From positions 5,700,623 through 5,764,622 of the forward strand of contig NZ_CP009048.1 of assembly GCF_000746525.1 (NCBI RefSeq): a stretch of 64,000 nucleotides of DNA, given 5' to 3'. Source of the DNA: Pseudomonas alkylphenolica. Its GTDB lineage: Bacteria; Pseudomonadota; Gammaproteobacteria; Pseudomonadales; Pseudomonadaceae. Positions 1 to 8,544 of the stretch are shown here, in pieces. The position numbers were made by a program, and so were the translations under genes. The first letter of the stretch is position 1; each line of letters opens with the position of its first letter. Under the pieces are notes generated by a model, which worked only from the letters and a program-made list of their open reading frames with translations, ran no database searches and was not told where the DNA came from.

Positions 1-1090
1 CGCCAGGGCCGCCGGGTGCGTAGTAACGGGTGATCTTGCCGAAGCTGGGCAGGAAGTTGTTCTTCGGATCTTCAGCATTGATCCGGAACTGCAGGGCAAA
101 GCCGCGGTGCTGGATGTCTTCCTGCTTCACCGACAGCGGCAGGCCGGAAGCAATACGGATCTGCTCGCGAACGATGTCGATACCGGTGATTTCTTCGGTG
201 ATGGTGTGTTCCACCTGCACCCGGGTGTTCATCTCCATGAAGTACACCTCGCCATCGGCGAGCAGGAACTCCACGGTACCGGCGTTCTCGTAGCCCACCG
301 CTTTGGCTGCACGCACCGACAGGTCGCCGATATAGGCGCGCTGTTCAGGGGTCAGTTGCGGGCTTGGGGCGATTTCGATCAGTTTCTGGTTGCGGCGCTG
401 GATCGAGCAATCGCGCTCGAACAGGTGCACAACGTTGCCGAAGCTGTCACCGAGGATCTGCGCCTCGATGTGTTTCGGGTTGACGATGCATTTTTCCAGG
501 AACACTTCCGCCGAACCAAAGGCCTTGGTCGCTTCGGAAATGACTCGCGGGAATGCCTGTTCCAGCTCCTCGCGGCTGTTGCAGCGACGAATACCGCGGC
601 CGCCACCACCGGAGGTGGCCTTGAGCATCACCGGGTAACCGATGCGGTCACCGTCCTCAAGCGCCTCGTGAATGTCGGCAACATTGCCTTCGGTGCCCGG
701 AGTCACCGGCACACCGGCTTTGATCATGCTGCGCCGGGCTTCGGTCTTGTCGCCCATGCGGCGAATGACTTCAGCTGCCGGACCAATGAACTTGATCCCA
801 CGTTCAGCGCAGATGTCCGCAAGTTCAGCGTTCTCCGACAGAAAACCATAACCGGGATGCAGCGCATCACAACCGGTTTCCACGGCCAGGTTCACCAGCT
901 TGCGCGGGTTCAGGTAGCCGGCCAGGGGCTCGGCACCAATGCTGTGGGCCTCGTCTGCACGCTTGACGTGCAAGGCATGGCGGTCGGCGTCGGAGTAGAT
1001 CGCCACGGAGCGAATGCCCATCTCGGCGCAGGCACGCACGATCCGAACTGCGATTTCACCCCTGTTGGCGATCAGGATTTTTTTTATCAC
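1..1090 (-). CDS. pycA: Pyruvate carboxylase subunit A (biotin carboxylase), 3' part outside the window
   Basis: The minus strand reads from a GTG at 1088-1090 (VIKKILIANRGEIAVRIVRA) without a stop to the left edge, so about 363 N-terminal residues are present and the C-terminus is cut off. It carries the biotin carboxylase features: N-terminal IANRGEIAVRI, the ATP-grasp region, and the active-site stretch MEMNTRVQVEHTITEE. The enzyme carboxylates biotin with ATP and bicarbonate. It could be AccC of acetyl-CoA carboxylase, but in Pseudomonas a gene divergent from this particular LysR gene is the A subunit of the two-subunit pyruvate carboxylase, so I infer pycA, with the biotinylated B subunit (oadA/pycB) expected just beyond the left edge. 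Function is firm at the level of biotin carboxylase. Confidence 0.88.
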   Translation of the reverse strand, partial: MIKKILIANRGEIAVRIVRACAEMGIRSVAIYSDADRHALHVKRADEAHSIGAEPLAGYLNPRKLVNLAVETGCDALHPGYGFLSENAELADICAERGIKFIGPAAEVIRRMGDKTEARRSMIKAGVPVTPGTEGNVADIHEALEDGDRIGYPVMLKATSGGGGRGIRRCNSREELEQAFPRVISEATKAFGSAEVFLEKCIVNPKHIEAQILGDSFGNVVHLFERDCSIQRRNQKLIEIAPSPQLTPEQRAYIGDLSVRAAKAVGYENAGTVEFLLADGEVYFMEMNTRVQVEHTITEEITGIDIVREQIRIASGLPLSVKQEDIQHRGFALQFRINAEDPKNNFLPSFGKITRYYAPGGPG

Positions 1091-1278
1091 TGGAGTATTC
1101 CCAAGGCCGCTAGAACAAACGAGCCGGCACCGCCGGTCGGCGCGTGACCAATCGTCGCTGGCCAGTCGCATCTTTACCCTAGCGCTGTCTCTGGATAAAC
1201 AAAAATCAATATTTATTAGGGCGTGCATTAGCAAAAGCTTATAGTGCTGTTACAAGGTTTTGCCGGGATGTGGAAAAA

Positions 1279-2241
1279 ATGCGTAAGTCATTGATGCGTA
1301 TGACATTGCGTCAGTTGCAGATCTTCAATGAGGTCTGTGATTTGCGTTCCTACAGCCGCGCGGCCGAGGAGATGAACCTCACGCAACCCGCCGTTAGTCT
1401 ACAGATCCGCCAGCTCGAAGAACTGGTGGGTCAGCCGCTGTTCGAGTACGTCGGCAAAAAACTCTACCTGACCGAGGCTGCCGAAGCCCTGCAGCGCGCC
1501 AGCCGGGACATCTTCGGCCGCCTGGAAAGCCTCGACATGCAGCTCTCCGACATGCAGGGCTCGTTGCAAGGGCAGCTGAAGCTGGCAGTGGAATCCAGTG
1601 CCAAATACTTCGTCCCGCATCTGTTTGCCGCCTTCAAGCGCCTGCACCCTGAAGTCAATCTTACCCTTACCGTGGTCAACCGGGCCCAGGCCATCCGTCG
1701 CCTCTCGGACAACCGTGACGACCTGATCATCATGTCCATGGTGCCCCAGGACATGGGCCTGGAATTCCTGCCGTTTCTCAACAATCCGATTGTCGCCGTG
1801 GCACCGCCGGATCATCCCTTGTGCAAGCTGGAAAAGCTGCGCTTGCAAGATCTTGAACCGCACACCCTGCTGGTTCGCGAACAAGGTTCGGGTACCCGCA
1901 AGGCCTGCGAGGAGTACTTCAAGGACAAGCGCGTGCACTTCACCCAGACCCTTGAGGTCGCCTCGGCCGATGCCCAGCGCGAATGTGTGATTGCCGGCCT
2001 GGGCATTGCCCTGCTGACCCGGCATGCGCTGAACCTGGAACTGGCTACCGGGATGCTGCGCGAGCTACCGGTCGAAGAACTGCCGCTGTACCGCAGCTGG
2101 TGCGTGGTACAGGCCAAGGCCAAGCGGCAGTCGCCGGTGGCTTTGGCCTTTCTTGCATTCATCCGTAGCGAACGAACGCAAATCAGCGGGCTTGTTGAGC
2201 GTTTTTCGGGGAGTTTGCCGCCGATACCTGCCATACGCTGA
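1279..2241 (+). CDS. LysR-family regulator next to pyruvate carboxylase
   Basis: A 320-residue LysR-type regulator. The N-terminal winged helix-turn-helix spans about residues 8-67 (TLRQLQIFNEV, then SYSRAAEEMNLTQPAVSLQI), followed by a linker helix and a periplasmic-binding-protein-like effector domain to the C-terminus. It is divergent from the biotin carboxylase gene with a 188-bp gap, the usual arrangement of a LysR gene and its target, so control of the pyruvate carboxylase genes is a reasonable inference. Start choice is open: GTG 1270, ATG 1279 and ATG 1300 are all in frame and none has a strong ribosome site; 1279 is preferred because it keeps the short basic lead seen in Pseudomonas homologues. 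Its 3' end overlaps the small convergent gene at 2183-2401. Confidence 0.9.
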   Translation: MRKSLMRMTLRQLQIFNEVCDLRSYSRAAEEMNLTQPAVSLQIRQLEELVGQPLFEYVGKKLYLTEAAEALQRASRDIFGRLESLDMQLSDMQGSLQGQLKLAVESSAKYFVPHLFAAFKRLHPEVNLTLTVVNRAQAIRRLSDNRDDLIIMSMVPQDMGLEFLPFLNNPIVAVAPPDHPLCKLEKLRLQDLEPHTLLVREQGSGTRKACEEYFKDKRVHFTQTLEVASADAQRECVIAGLGIALLTRHALNLELATGMLRELPVEELPLYRSWCVVQAKAKRQSPVALAFLAFIRSERTQISGLVERFSGSLPPIPAIR

Positions 2242-2401
2242 TGGCTTGCAACTCGGGGTAATCGGCGATTTCCTGGAGCAGGCGGCGTTGTTCGGAGTAG
2301 CTTTCGATCGCGCGGCGGTACTCCATGCGGCGCTGATCTTTCTCCTGCTGCTTGCGGGACTTGGCGTTGGGTTGATACGAGCCATCGAGTTCACGAGCCA
2401 T
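2183..2401 (-). CDS. Small charged conserved protein, 72 residues
   Basis: A 72-residue soluble protein starting MARELDGSYQPNAKSRKQQE, rich in Lys, Arg, Glu and Gln and predicted to be largely helical. The start is supported by a good ribosome site (AGGGAG, seven bases before the ATG at 2399-2401). Its last 19 codons lie antisense to the end of the LysR gene (59-bp convergent overlap), which is unusual for a spurious frame because the reading frame continues through intergenic DNA with a clean Shine-Dalgarno. I recognise it as the kind of small conserved hypothetical found here in Pseudomonas but can assign no function. Confidence 0.7.
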   Translation of the reverse strand: MARELDGSYQPNAKSRKQQEKDQRRMEYRRAIESYSEQRRLLQEIADYPELQAISVWQVSAANSPKNAQQAR

Positions 2402-2500
2402 TGCATATCTCCCTGATCGAGTGCGGGAGTTTCAGCCTGACTACGCGGCGTTACGATTTGGCGGCGTGCCAATGACAAATCGATGAAAGGACAGACATCC

Positions 2501-2574
2501 CTGTGGGAGCGGGCTTGCCCCGCGATGCGATGTGGCTGAAAGACCGCAATCGCGGGGCAAGCCCGCTCCCACAG
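2501..2574. repeat. REP pair (inverted)
   Basis: Two inverted copies of the Pseudomonas REP unit with core GGGAGCGGGCTTGCCCCGCG, at 2501-2527 and 2549-2574, separated by 21 bases. They can fold into one long hairpin and lie between the small gene at 2183-2401 and the end of the RpiR-type regulator, where they may act as a transcript end or mRNA-stabilising element. Confidence 0.9.
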
Positions 2575-2601
2575 CCATACATAGGTGCAGCCAGGGCTGT
2601 A

Positions 2602-3468
2602 TCAGTCGTCCATCGCCTTGATCGACTTGGGCGACAGGCGCAGGCTGCGCAAGCTGCGTTTGACGCTCTTGAGGTGATTGACCAGGCTCGGACCACGCGC
2701 CATGGCCACGCCCATGGCGAGCACATCGATCACCACCAGGTGGGCAATACGCGAGGTCAGCGGGGTGTAGATTTCCGTGTCTTCGTGTACGTCGATCGCC
2801 AGATTCACGGTCGACAGCTCGGCCAATGGGGTCTGGCTCGGGCACAGGGTAATCAGGGTGGCACCGCTTTCACGCACCAGGTTGGCGGTGATCAGCAGGT
2901 CCTTGGAACGCCCTGACTGGGAAATGCAGATGGCCACATCACCCGGCTTCAGGGTCACCGCCGACATTGCCTGCATATGCGGGTCGGAATACGCCGCCGC
3001 CGTGAGCAGCAGACGGAAGAACTTGTGCTGGGCGTCAGCCGCCACTGCGCCGGACGCGCCAAAACCATAGAACTCGACGCGCTGGGCCTGGGCCATGGCC
3101 GAAACCGCACGCTGCAGGGCCTGAGGGTCGAGGTGCTCGCGCACTTCCATCAGGGTATGCAGGGTGGTGTCGAAAATCTTCAGGCTGTAATCGGCGACCG
3201 AGTCGTCTTCATGAATGGCGAACTGGCCAAAGCTGGCACCGGCCGCCAAGCTCTGGGCCAGCTTGAGCTTGAGGTCCTGGAACCCGGAACAACCGATGGC
3301 TCGGCAAAAGCGCACGATGGTCGGCTCGCTGATACCAACGCTGTGGGCAAGATCGGCCATGGAGCTGTGCATGACGGCTGCGGGATCCAGCAGTACGTGA
3401 TCGGCAACTTTGAGTTCCGATTTGCGTAACAGATGGCGCGACTGGGCGATGTGTTGCAACAGATTCAA
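2602..3468 (-). CDS. RpiR-family regulator (HexR-like paralogue)
   Basis: A 288-residue RpiR-family regulator: N-terminal HTH of about residues 1-75 (SMADLAHSVGISEPTIVRFC) and a C-terminal SIS sugar-phosphate binding domain at about 125-255 (FYGFGASGAVAADAQHK, then CISQSGRSKD). HexR, of the same family, represses glucose catabolic genes and responds to 2-keto-3-deoxy-6-phosphogluconate. This gene is divergent from a zwf gene, so it probably controls it, but the classical HexR of Pseudomonas sits in another zwf-pgl-eda locus; I therefore leave the symbol blank. The start codon is TTG at 3466-3468 and lacks a clear ribosome site. A 15-bp perfect palindrome lies 45 bp upstream. Confidence 0.87.
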   Translation of the reverse strand: MNLLQHIAQSRHLLRKSELKVADHVLLDPAAVMHSSMADLAHSVGISEPTIVRFCRAIGCSGFQDLKLKLAQSLAAGASFGQFAIHEDDSVADYSLKIFDTTLHTLMEVREHLDPQALQRAVSAMAQAQRVEFYGFGASGAVAADAQHKFFRLLLTAAAYSDPHMQAMSAVTLKPGDVAICISQSGRSKDLLITANLVRESGATLITLCPSQTPLAELSTVNLAIDVHEDTEIYTPLTSRIAHLVVIDVLAMGVAMARGPSLVNHLKSVKRSLRSLRLSPKSIKAMDD

Positions 3469-3512
3469 GGGCAGGACTCGGTTATGATCGACTGACCGGG
3501 TTGTAGCTTTCT

Positions 3513-3527
3513 TGTAGTTATACTACA
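3513..3527. promoter_or_regulatory. Palindromic operator between RpiR-type regulator and zwf
   Basis: TGTAGTTATACTACA is a perfect 6-3-6 inverted repeat placed between the divergent regulator (start 3468) and zwf (start 3573). A half copy TTGTAG recurs at 3501-3506, eleven bases upstream of the TTGTAG at 3512-3517. RpiR-family proteins bind such palindromes; HexR is reported to use TTGT-N7/8-ACAA-type sites, and this is related but not identical. The position allows control of both genes. Confidence 0.6.
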
Positions 3528-3572
3528 TGACCGGCGACCCGCCCAGCTAAACGAACCAGGAGAGTGGTGGTA

Positions 3573-5015
3573 TTGACTATCCCTTGCGACATTATGGTGT
3601 TCGGCGGCACCGGTGATCTGGCCCTGCATAAACTGCTTCCGGCGCTCTATCACCTGTATCGCGAGGGCCGCCTGCACATCGCCGTGCGCATCATTGCCCT
3701 GGCCCGGCGCAACCTGCCGCGCAGTGAGTATCTCAAGCTCGCCGAACGCCGCTGCCGGGCGCAGATTGCCCGCAACGACTTCGACGAGGATGTCTGGGCG
3801 CGTTTCTGCGCACGTCTGGACTACTTCGCCATGGATGCCGCGCAAAGTGCCGACTTCGGTCGCCTGGCGCGCTTTCTCGGCGAACCGGGCGGGCTGACCC
3901 GCGTCTACTACCTGGCGACCGCACCGAATCTGTTCGTGCCCATCGCCAACCACCTGAAAGTTGCCGGCCTGGCCGAAAGCGAAGCACGCATTGTCCTGGA
4001 AAAACCCATCGGTCATTCACTGGAATCGGCTACTGCGATCAACCAGGCCATCGGCGCAGTGTTCGACGAGTCGCAGGTGTTTCGCATCGACCACTACCTG
4101 GGTAAGGAAACCGTGCAGAATCTCATGGCCTTGCGCTTTGCCAATGCCCTGCTGGAACCGGTGTGGCGCAACAACCAGATCGATCATGTACAGATCAGCG
4201 TCTGTGAAAGCCTCGGCGTAGAGAACCGCGGCGCTTACTACGACCGCGCCGGGGCGACCCGCGACATGCTGCAGAACCACCTGCTGCAACTGCTCTGTCT
4301 GGTGGCGATGGAGCCGCCCGCGCAATTCGAGGCGGAAGCGGTGCGCGACGAGAAGGTGAAAATCCTCAAGGCCCTCAAACCCATCGACGGCCAGGACGTG
4401 CAGGACAAAACCGTGCGCGGTCAGTACAGCGCCGGCAAGATCGGCGGCCAGGAAGTCCCTGCCTACTATTTCGAGAAAGATGTCGACAACGACAGCGATA
4501 CCGAGACCTTCGTCGCCGTTGAAGCGCATATCGACAATTGGCGCTGGGCGGGTGTGCCCTTCTATCTGCGCACCGGCAAGCGCCTGGCCAAACGCTCGTC
4601 GCAGATCGTCATCCAGTTCAAGCCCGTACCCCATCGCCTGTTCGAGGGCGATCAGGCCAACCAGCTGCTGATCCAGCTGCAGCCAGACGAGCGCATCAGC
4701 CTGCAGATGATGACCAAGACGCCCGGCAAGGGGATGCGCCTGGAGCCCGTCGAGCTGAACCTGAACCTTGCTCAGGTATTCGGCCAGACCCGGCGCTGGG
4801 ACGCCTATGAGCGCCTGCTGCTGGATGTACTCGAAGGCGACTCGACGCTGTTCATGCGCCGTGACGAGGTCGAAGCGGCCTGGGCCTGGATCGATCCGAT
4901 CCTTAACGGCTGGCAGGAACACTTCCAGGCGCCCAGGCCCTACCCGGCCGGTTCCAACGGCCCGGAGCAAGCCCATAGCCTGCTGGCGCGCCAAGGTAGC
5001 GCCTGGCACGACTGA
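3573..5015 (+). CDS. zwf: Glucose-6-phosphate 1-dehydrogenase
   Basis: A 480-residue glucose-6-phosphate dehydrogenase, first step of the Entner-Doudoroff and pentose phosphate routes. The N-terminal Rossmann fold begins MVFGGTGDLALHKLLPALY; the substrate-binding and catalytic signature RIDHYLGKE is at about residue 171. Length matches the family (about 490). Start: AGGAG at 3558-3562 is followed in frame by GTG 3564, GTG 3567, GTA and TTG 3573; TTG 3573 gives the best spacing and the usual N-terminus MTIPCDI. No pgl or eda gene follows, unlike the main Pseudomonas zwf locus, so this is likely a second isozyme, with cofactor preference unknown. Confidence 0.93.
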   Translation: MTIPCDIMVFGGTGDLALHKLLPALYHLYREGRLHIAVRIIALARRNLPRSEYLKLAERRCRAQIARNDFDEDVWARFCARLDYFAMDAAQSADFGRLARFLGEPGGLTRVYYLATAPNLFVPIANHLKVAGLAESEARIVLEKPIGHSLESATAINQAIGAVFDESQVFRIDHYLGKETVQNLMALRFANALLEPVWRNNQIDHVQISVCESLGVENRGAYYDRAGATRDMLQNHLLQLLCLVAMEPPAQFEAEAVRDEKVKILKALKPIDGQDVQDKTVRGQYSAGKIGGQEVPAYYFEKDVDNDSDTETFVAVEAHIDNWRWAGVPFYLRTGKRLAKRSSQIVIQFKPVPHRLFEGDQANQLLIQLQPDERISLQMMTKTPGKGMRLEPVELNLNLAQVFGQTRRWDAYERLLLDVLEGDSTLFMRRDEVEAAWAWIDPILNGWQEHFQAPRPYPAGSNGPEQAHSLLARQGSAWHD

Positions 5016-5038
5016 AAACCTTCCTGCTCCATTGAGCA

Positions 5039-5091
5039 CCTCGATAACCAGAAGATGGGCTTGCAACATGTGTTGCAACCCATCATCGAGG
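5039..5091 (+). promoter_or_regulatory. Compound hairpin covering the ribosome site of the next gene
   Basis: In the zwf to 5101 gap three stacked stems can form: CCTCGAT 5039-5045 with ATCGAGG 5085-5091, GATGGG 5054-5059 with CCCATC 5079-5084, and TTGCAAC 5061-5067 with GTTGCAA 5072-5078, loop ATGT. The outer 3' arm contains GAGG, the only plausible Shine-Dalgarno for the ATG at 5101. It could end the zwf transcript or gate translation; there is no T tract, so simple intrinsic termination is less likely. Confidence 0.5.
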
Positions 5092-5100
5092 AATCAAGGC

Positions 5101-5424
5101 ATGACCATCGCAACCAAGGACTGGACCATTCAAAACGACCTGATGCCAGGCATCGGCGGGGGAAGTTTCCGCGTGCGCGGCACCGTCACGGTCGCCCACC
5201 CTGGCATCACCCCCGTATTGGTAAAGCCCGATCTTCAGGACCGATCCTTAGCGTTGAACCTGAAGCTGGAGCTGGTACAGGAAGAAGGCATCTTTACCCA
5301 GGTACAGACCGACAAAGAAGTCTGCTTCGAGATGTCTGGCGATCACAGCTACATCCCTTGCGTGAGGGTGCTACATGAGGGTGAGATTCTGGCCATCGTC
5401 GACGAGATCATCACCACCAACTGA
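5101..5424 (+). CDS. Conserved hypothetical protein, 107 residues
   Basis: A 107-residue soluble protein starting MTIATKDWTIQNDLMPGIGG with a C-terminal VDEIITTN. It looks like a compact beta-rich fold (alternating hydrophobic residues in GTVTVAHPGITPVLV), without signal peptide or membrane segment. It lies 85 bp after zwf in the same direction and may be co-transcribed, but the intervening hairpin suggests separate control. I do not recognise a functional family. Confidence 0.7.
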   Translation: MTIATKDWTIQNDLMPGIGGGSFRVRGTVTVAHPGITPVLVKPDLQDRSLALNLKLELVQEEGIFTQVQTDKEVCFEMSGDHSYIPCVRVLHEGEILAIVDEIITTN

Positions 5425-5461
5425 CGTGTCCAGCAGCAGGCCTGTGTTCAAGCACGGCCTG

Positions 5462-8320
5462 CTAGCTGATAAGGCGAGTCATGCTACGCTCCAGCAGCGC
5501 ACCGAATGCACTGGCATCCACCGGCTTGCTGATCAGGTAACCCTGCACTTCGTCACACCCCTGCTCGCGCAGCAACGCCAACTGCTCCGGGGTTTCCACG
5601 CCCTCGGCAACCACTTTCAGATCCAGGCTCTTGGCCATGGCAATGATCGCCCGGGTGATCGCGGCGTCTTCGCTGCCTTCGTGTAGGCCACGAATAAAAG
5701 CCTGGTCGATCTTGACGTAGTCCACCGGGAAACGCTTGAGGTAGCTGAGCGATGAATAGCCCGTGCCGAAATCGTCGATCGCCAGCTTGACCCCGAGTTC
5801 ATGCAGCTGCTGAAAGGTGGTGATGATGTGCTCGACGCTGTCGAGTAACTGGCTCTCGGTCAGCTCCAGCTCCAGCAGGTGCGGGGCCAGGCCGCTCTCC
5901 TCCAGGACCTGGCGCACCAGGCTGACCAGCTTGCCCTGACGCAATTGATACACCGACAGATTCACCGAAACACGGATCGGCGCCAGCCCCTGGCGCTGCC
6001 ATTCGCAAGCCTGCCAGCAGGCCTGGCGCAGAACGAACTCACCAATGGGCGCGATCATTCCGGTCTCTTCGGCCAGGCCGATGAATTCACTGGGTGGGAC
6101 CATGCCCCATTGCGGATGCTGCCAGCGCACCAACGCTTCGGCCGCCAGCAAGCGCCCCTGACGCAGGCACAGCTTGGGCTGGTAGTAGACCAGCAACTGC
6201 CGCTCCTCGATGGCCTTGCGCAAGTGGTTCTCCAGTTGCAGACGCTCAAGGGTGCTGGCACGCAGGTTCTCGGTGTAGAACTGAAAGCTGTCGCCGCCCA
6301 GATGCTTGGCATGCTGCTTGGCCATGTCGGCCTGGCTGACCAGCGCGCCCAGGTCAAAGGTGGCATCGGACAACAAGCTGATGCCTACCGAAGCACTGAT
6401 CACCACTTCATGGCCATCCAGACGCTGCGGTACCCGCAGTTTGTCCAGCAGGCGCGTGGTCACCCGTACCAGGCTGGACAGGTTGTTGTAGCCATCGAAC
6501 AGCACGGCAAACTCATCGCCGGACAAACGCGCCACGGTATCGGCCTCCGGCACGGCGTTGGCGATGCGTTGGGCCATCTTTTTCAACAGTTGGTCAGCCA
6601 GCTCATGCCCGAGGCTTTCATTGAGCAACTTGAAGCGGTCCAGGTCGATGTGCAGCAATGCCAGGCTGCGGCCGTTAAGCCTTACCCGCTGCCCGGCATC
6701 GTGCAGGCGCAAGCGGAACAGCGCGCGGTTGGCCAACCCGGTCAGCTCGTCGTAATGCGCCAGGTAGCGCAGGCGCTCCTCCGACTCACGGCGGGCCGAC
6801 AGGTCGGTATAGAAGCCGACAATATTGCTGATAGTGCCACGGGCATCACGGACCCCGTTCAGTTGCAGCCATTGCGGATACAAATCGCCATTCTTGCGTG
6901 CTTCAACCAACTCCCCCTGCCAGCGCCCCTGCTGATCCAGAGCCTGTTCAATGGCCAGGCTGTGCCGTCGCGCATCACGGCTGCTGGGCAGCTCCAGGGC
7001 GTTGCGTGAGAGCAGTTCTTCACGGGAATAGCCGGTGACTTCGCAGTACGCCTGATTGACCGCCAGCAGCACGAAATCCGGGTCAAGAATGGCAATGCCT
7101 TCGCTGGCCGCCTCGAATACCGTGGCTGCCAGACGTTGCTGTTCCTCCTGAGCCTTCTGCGCAGAAACATCGCGGCGCGTGCCAAGCATGCGCACGACCT
7201 TGCCATTGGCGCCGTGCTCGACCGCCCGGCCGCGGTCTTCGATCCAGCACCAATGCCCCTGGCTGTGGCGCACCCGGTACTCGACCCGGTAATCCTCGCT
7301 GCGCCCTTTGAGGTGCTCGACCAGTGTCCGGCGCAACAGCGGTAAATCGTCTGGATGCAGGCGTGGCTTGAGGTCATTGCGCACGCTGCGTACCTGGGCC
7401 GGTTCCAGGCCGAACAATTCGCGTAGCTGGGTATGGTGGACCTCATCGGTCTCCAGGTTCCAGTCCCACAAACCCAACTCACTGGCCTCCAGAGCCAGGG
7501 CCAGGCGCTGTTCGCTTTTGCTTAGCGCATGGTTGGCTTGATCAACTCGGGATTCCAGGCCGACCTGAGCCTCACGCAATTGCTCCTCGATCAGGCGCCG
7601 CTGCTCAACTTCGCCGGCCAGCGCCTGATTGAGCTGCTCGCTGTGACGCTGGGCGGTCTGCAGGTGTTCAATCAAGGCCTGGTTCTGAAAACGTTTGAGT
7701 AGCCCAACTTCGATCAGTCGATTGACCTGCCAGGCCACCACCAGCAAGGCCCCCAACAAAATCAGGCCAAGCCAGCCCCAGCCTCGATGCTGTTCGTCAC
7801 CACTCCAGAACAAGAAGGCGATCGGCGGCAGCAGACAAGGCAAGGTGAAGCTGAGGAAAGCCGGCAGGCTGACGGCATAGGCAATACTGGCAGACAGCGT
7901 CGCCGCCCCCAGCAGGCCAAACACCCAGGCCTGCTGCACAAAGTTATCCACAGGGACCAGGGCAATCGCGGCGCTGGCCAGGGTCAGGCCACTGAACGCC
8001 GAGCCCAGCAAAAACATGCGCCACCAGGTCGGCTGAGCCTGGCGATCGGGCATGGCCGAATCAAACGCGGCCACCTGGATAACCCGCAGGGCCACCAGCG
8101 CCATTAACCAGACCACCCAGACGCTGACCTGCAGGTAGCGCGCCGGGCTCCAGAGCAACCAGGCACAGACCAAACCGTTGAGCAGCATGAACAGGGTGGG
8201 CAGCAACGAGCCTTGATAGAGCAGGCGGGTGCGCTCTACGGCCAGTTGCGTAGCGAATTGCTTACGAATACTCCCGCGCGTCCCCAGAGGTACGCCGACG
8301 GAGCCGGAACCAGATGTCAT
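5462..8320 (-). CDS. Membrane PAS-PAS-GGDEF-EAL protein (c-di-GMP turnover)
   Basis: About 952 residues. Order: an N-terminal block of hydrophobic segments (about residues 30-200), a coiled coil (about 210-265), two PAS/PAC modules (about 280-395 and 405-520; [11 protein letters not shown], then [16 protein letters not shown]), a GGDEF domain ([13 protein letters not shown], with [12 protein letters not shown] as active-site loop) and an EAL domain ([38 protein letters not shown]). The EAL catalytic motifs are intact, so phosphodiesterase activity on cyclic di-GMP is likely; the cyclase loop reads SGDEF rather than GGDEF and may be active or serve only GTP sensing. The start ATG at 8318-8320 ([10 protein letters not shown]) is preferred over an upstream in-frame ATG at 8440 that would reach into the uvrD promoter. 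It is convergent with the 5101 gene and divergent from uvrD. Confidence 0.9.
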   Translation of the reverse strand: MTSGSGSVGVPLGTRGSIRKQFATQLAVERTRLLYQGSLLPTLFMLLNGLVCAWLLWSPARYLQVSVWVVWLMALVALRVIQVAAFDSAMPDRQAQPTWWRMFLLGSAFSGLTLASAAIALVPVDNFVQQAWVFGLLGAATLSASIAYAVSLPAFLSFTLPCLLPPIAFLFWSGDEQHRGWGWLGLILLGALLVVAWQVNRLIEVGLLKRFQNQALIEHLQTAQRHSEQLNQALAGEVEQRRLIEEQLREAQVGLESRVDQANHALSKSEQRLALALEASELGLWDWNLETDEVHHTQLRELFGLEPAQVRSVRNDLKPRLHPDDLPLLRRTLVEHLKGRSEDYRVEYRVRHSQGHWCWIEDRGRAVEHGANGKVVRMLGTRRDVSAQKAQEEQQRLAATVFEAASEGIAILDPDFVLLAVNQAYCEVTGYSREELLSRNALELPSSRDARRHSLAIEQALDQQGRWQGELVEARKNGDLYPQWLQLNGVRDARGTISNIVGFYTDLSARRESEERLRYLAHYDELTGLANRALFRLRLHDAGQRVRLNGRSLALLHIDLDRFKLLNESLGHELADQLLKKMAQRIANAVPEADTVARLSGDEFAVLFDGYNNLSSLVRVTTRLLDKLRVPQRLDGHEVVISASVGISLLSDATFDLGALVSQADMAKQHAKHLGGDSFQFYTENLRASTLERLQLENHLRKAIEERQLLVYYQPKLCLRQGRLLAAEALVRWQHPQWGMVPPSEFIGLAEETGMIAPIGEFVLRQACWQACEWQRQGLAPIRVSVNLSVYQLRQGKLVSLVRQVLEESGLAPHLLELELTESQLLDSVEHIITTFQQLHELGVKLAIDDFGTGYSSLSYLKRFPVDYVKIDQAFIRGLHEGSEDAAITRAIIAMAKSLDLKVVAEGVETPEQLALLREQGCDEVQGYLISKPVDASAFGALLERSMTRLIS

Positions 8321-8544
8321 AGGCAGTGTTCTTGTAATGGTTAGCCCTAAACGTGCACGGAGCATACACAAGCAAACGCCTGCGCCAAACTGCTCTGGAT
8401 CATTATTCTGCTCTGCGGTTTTCCGACGAAAAGCGCTCAAGCGCGCAGGCCTTGGGCTGGAGCCCGATGACCGGCCAGTCGGGAGGACGAAGTTTTTCTA
8501 CTGTATATTTGCCCAAGGGTTGCCCGCGCCCCTAAAATGGTCGG

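Noticed and set aside
107..1147. A 346-codon plus-strand frame opposite the biotin carboxylase gene
   Set aside because: The minus strand encodes an unmistakable biotin carboxylase through the whole stretch.
8501..8516. A LexA-like sequence (CTGTATATTTGCCCAA) before uvrD
   Set aside because: Only the left half fits CTGT-N8-ACAG; the right half does not, so SOS control is not supported.
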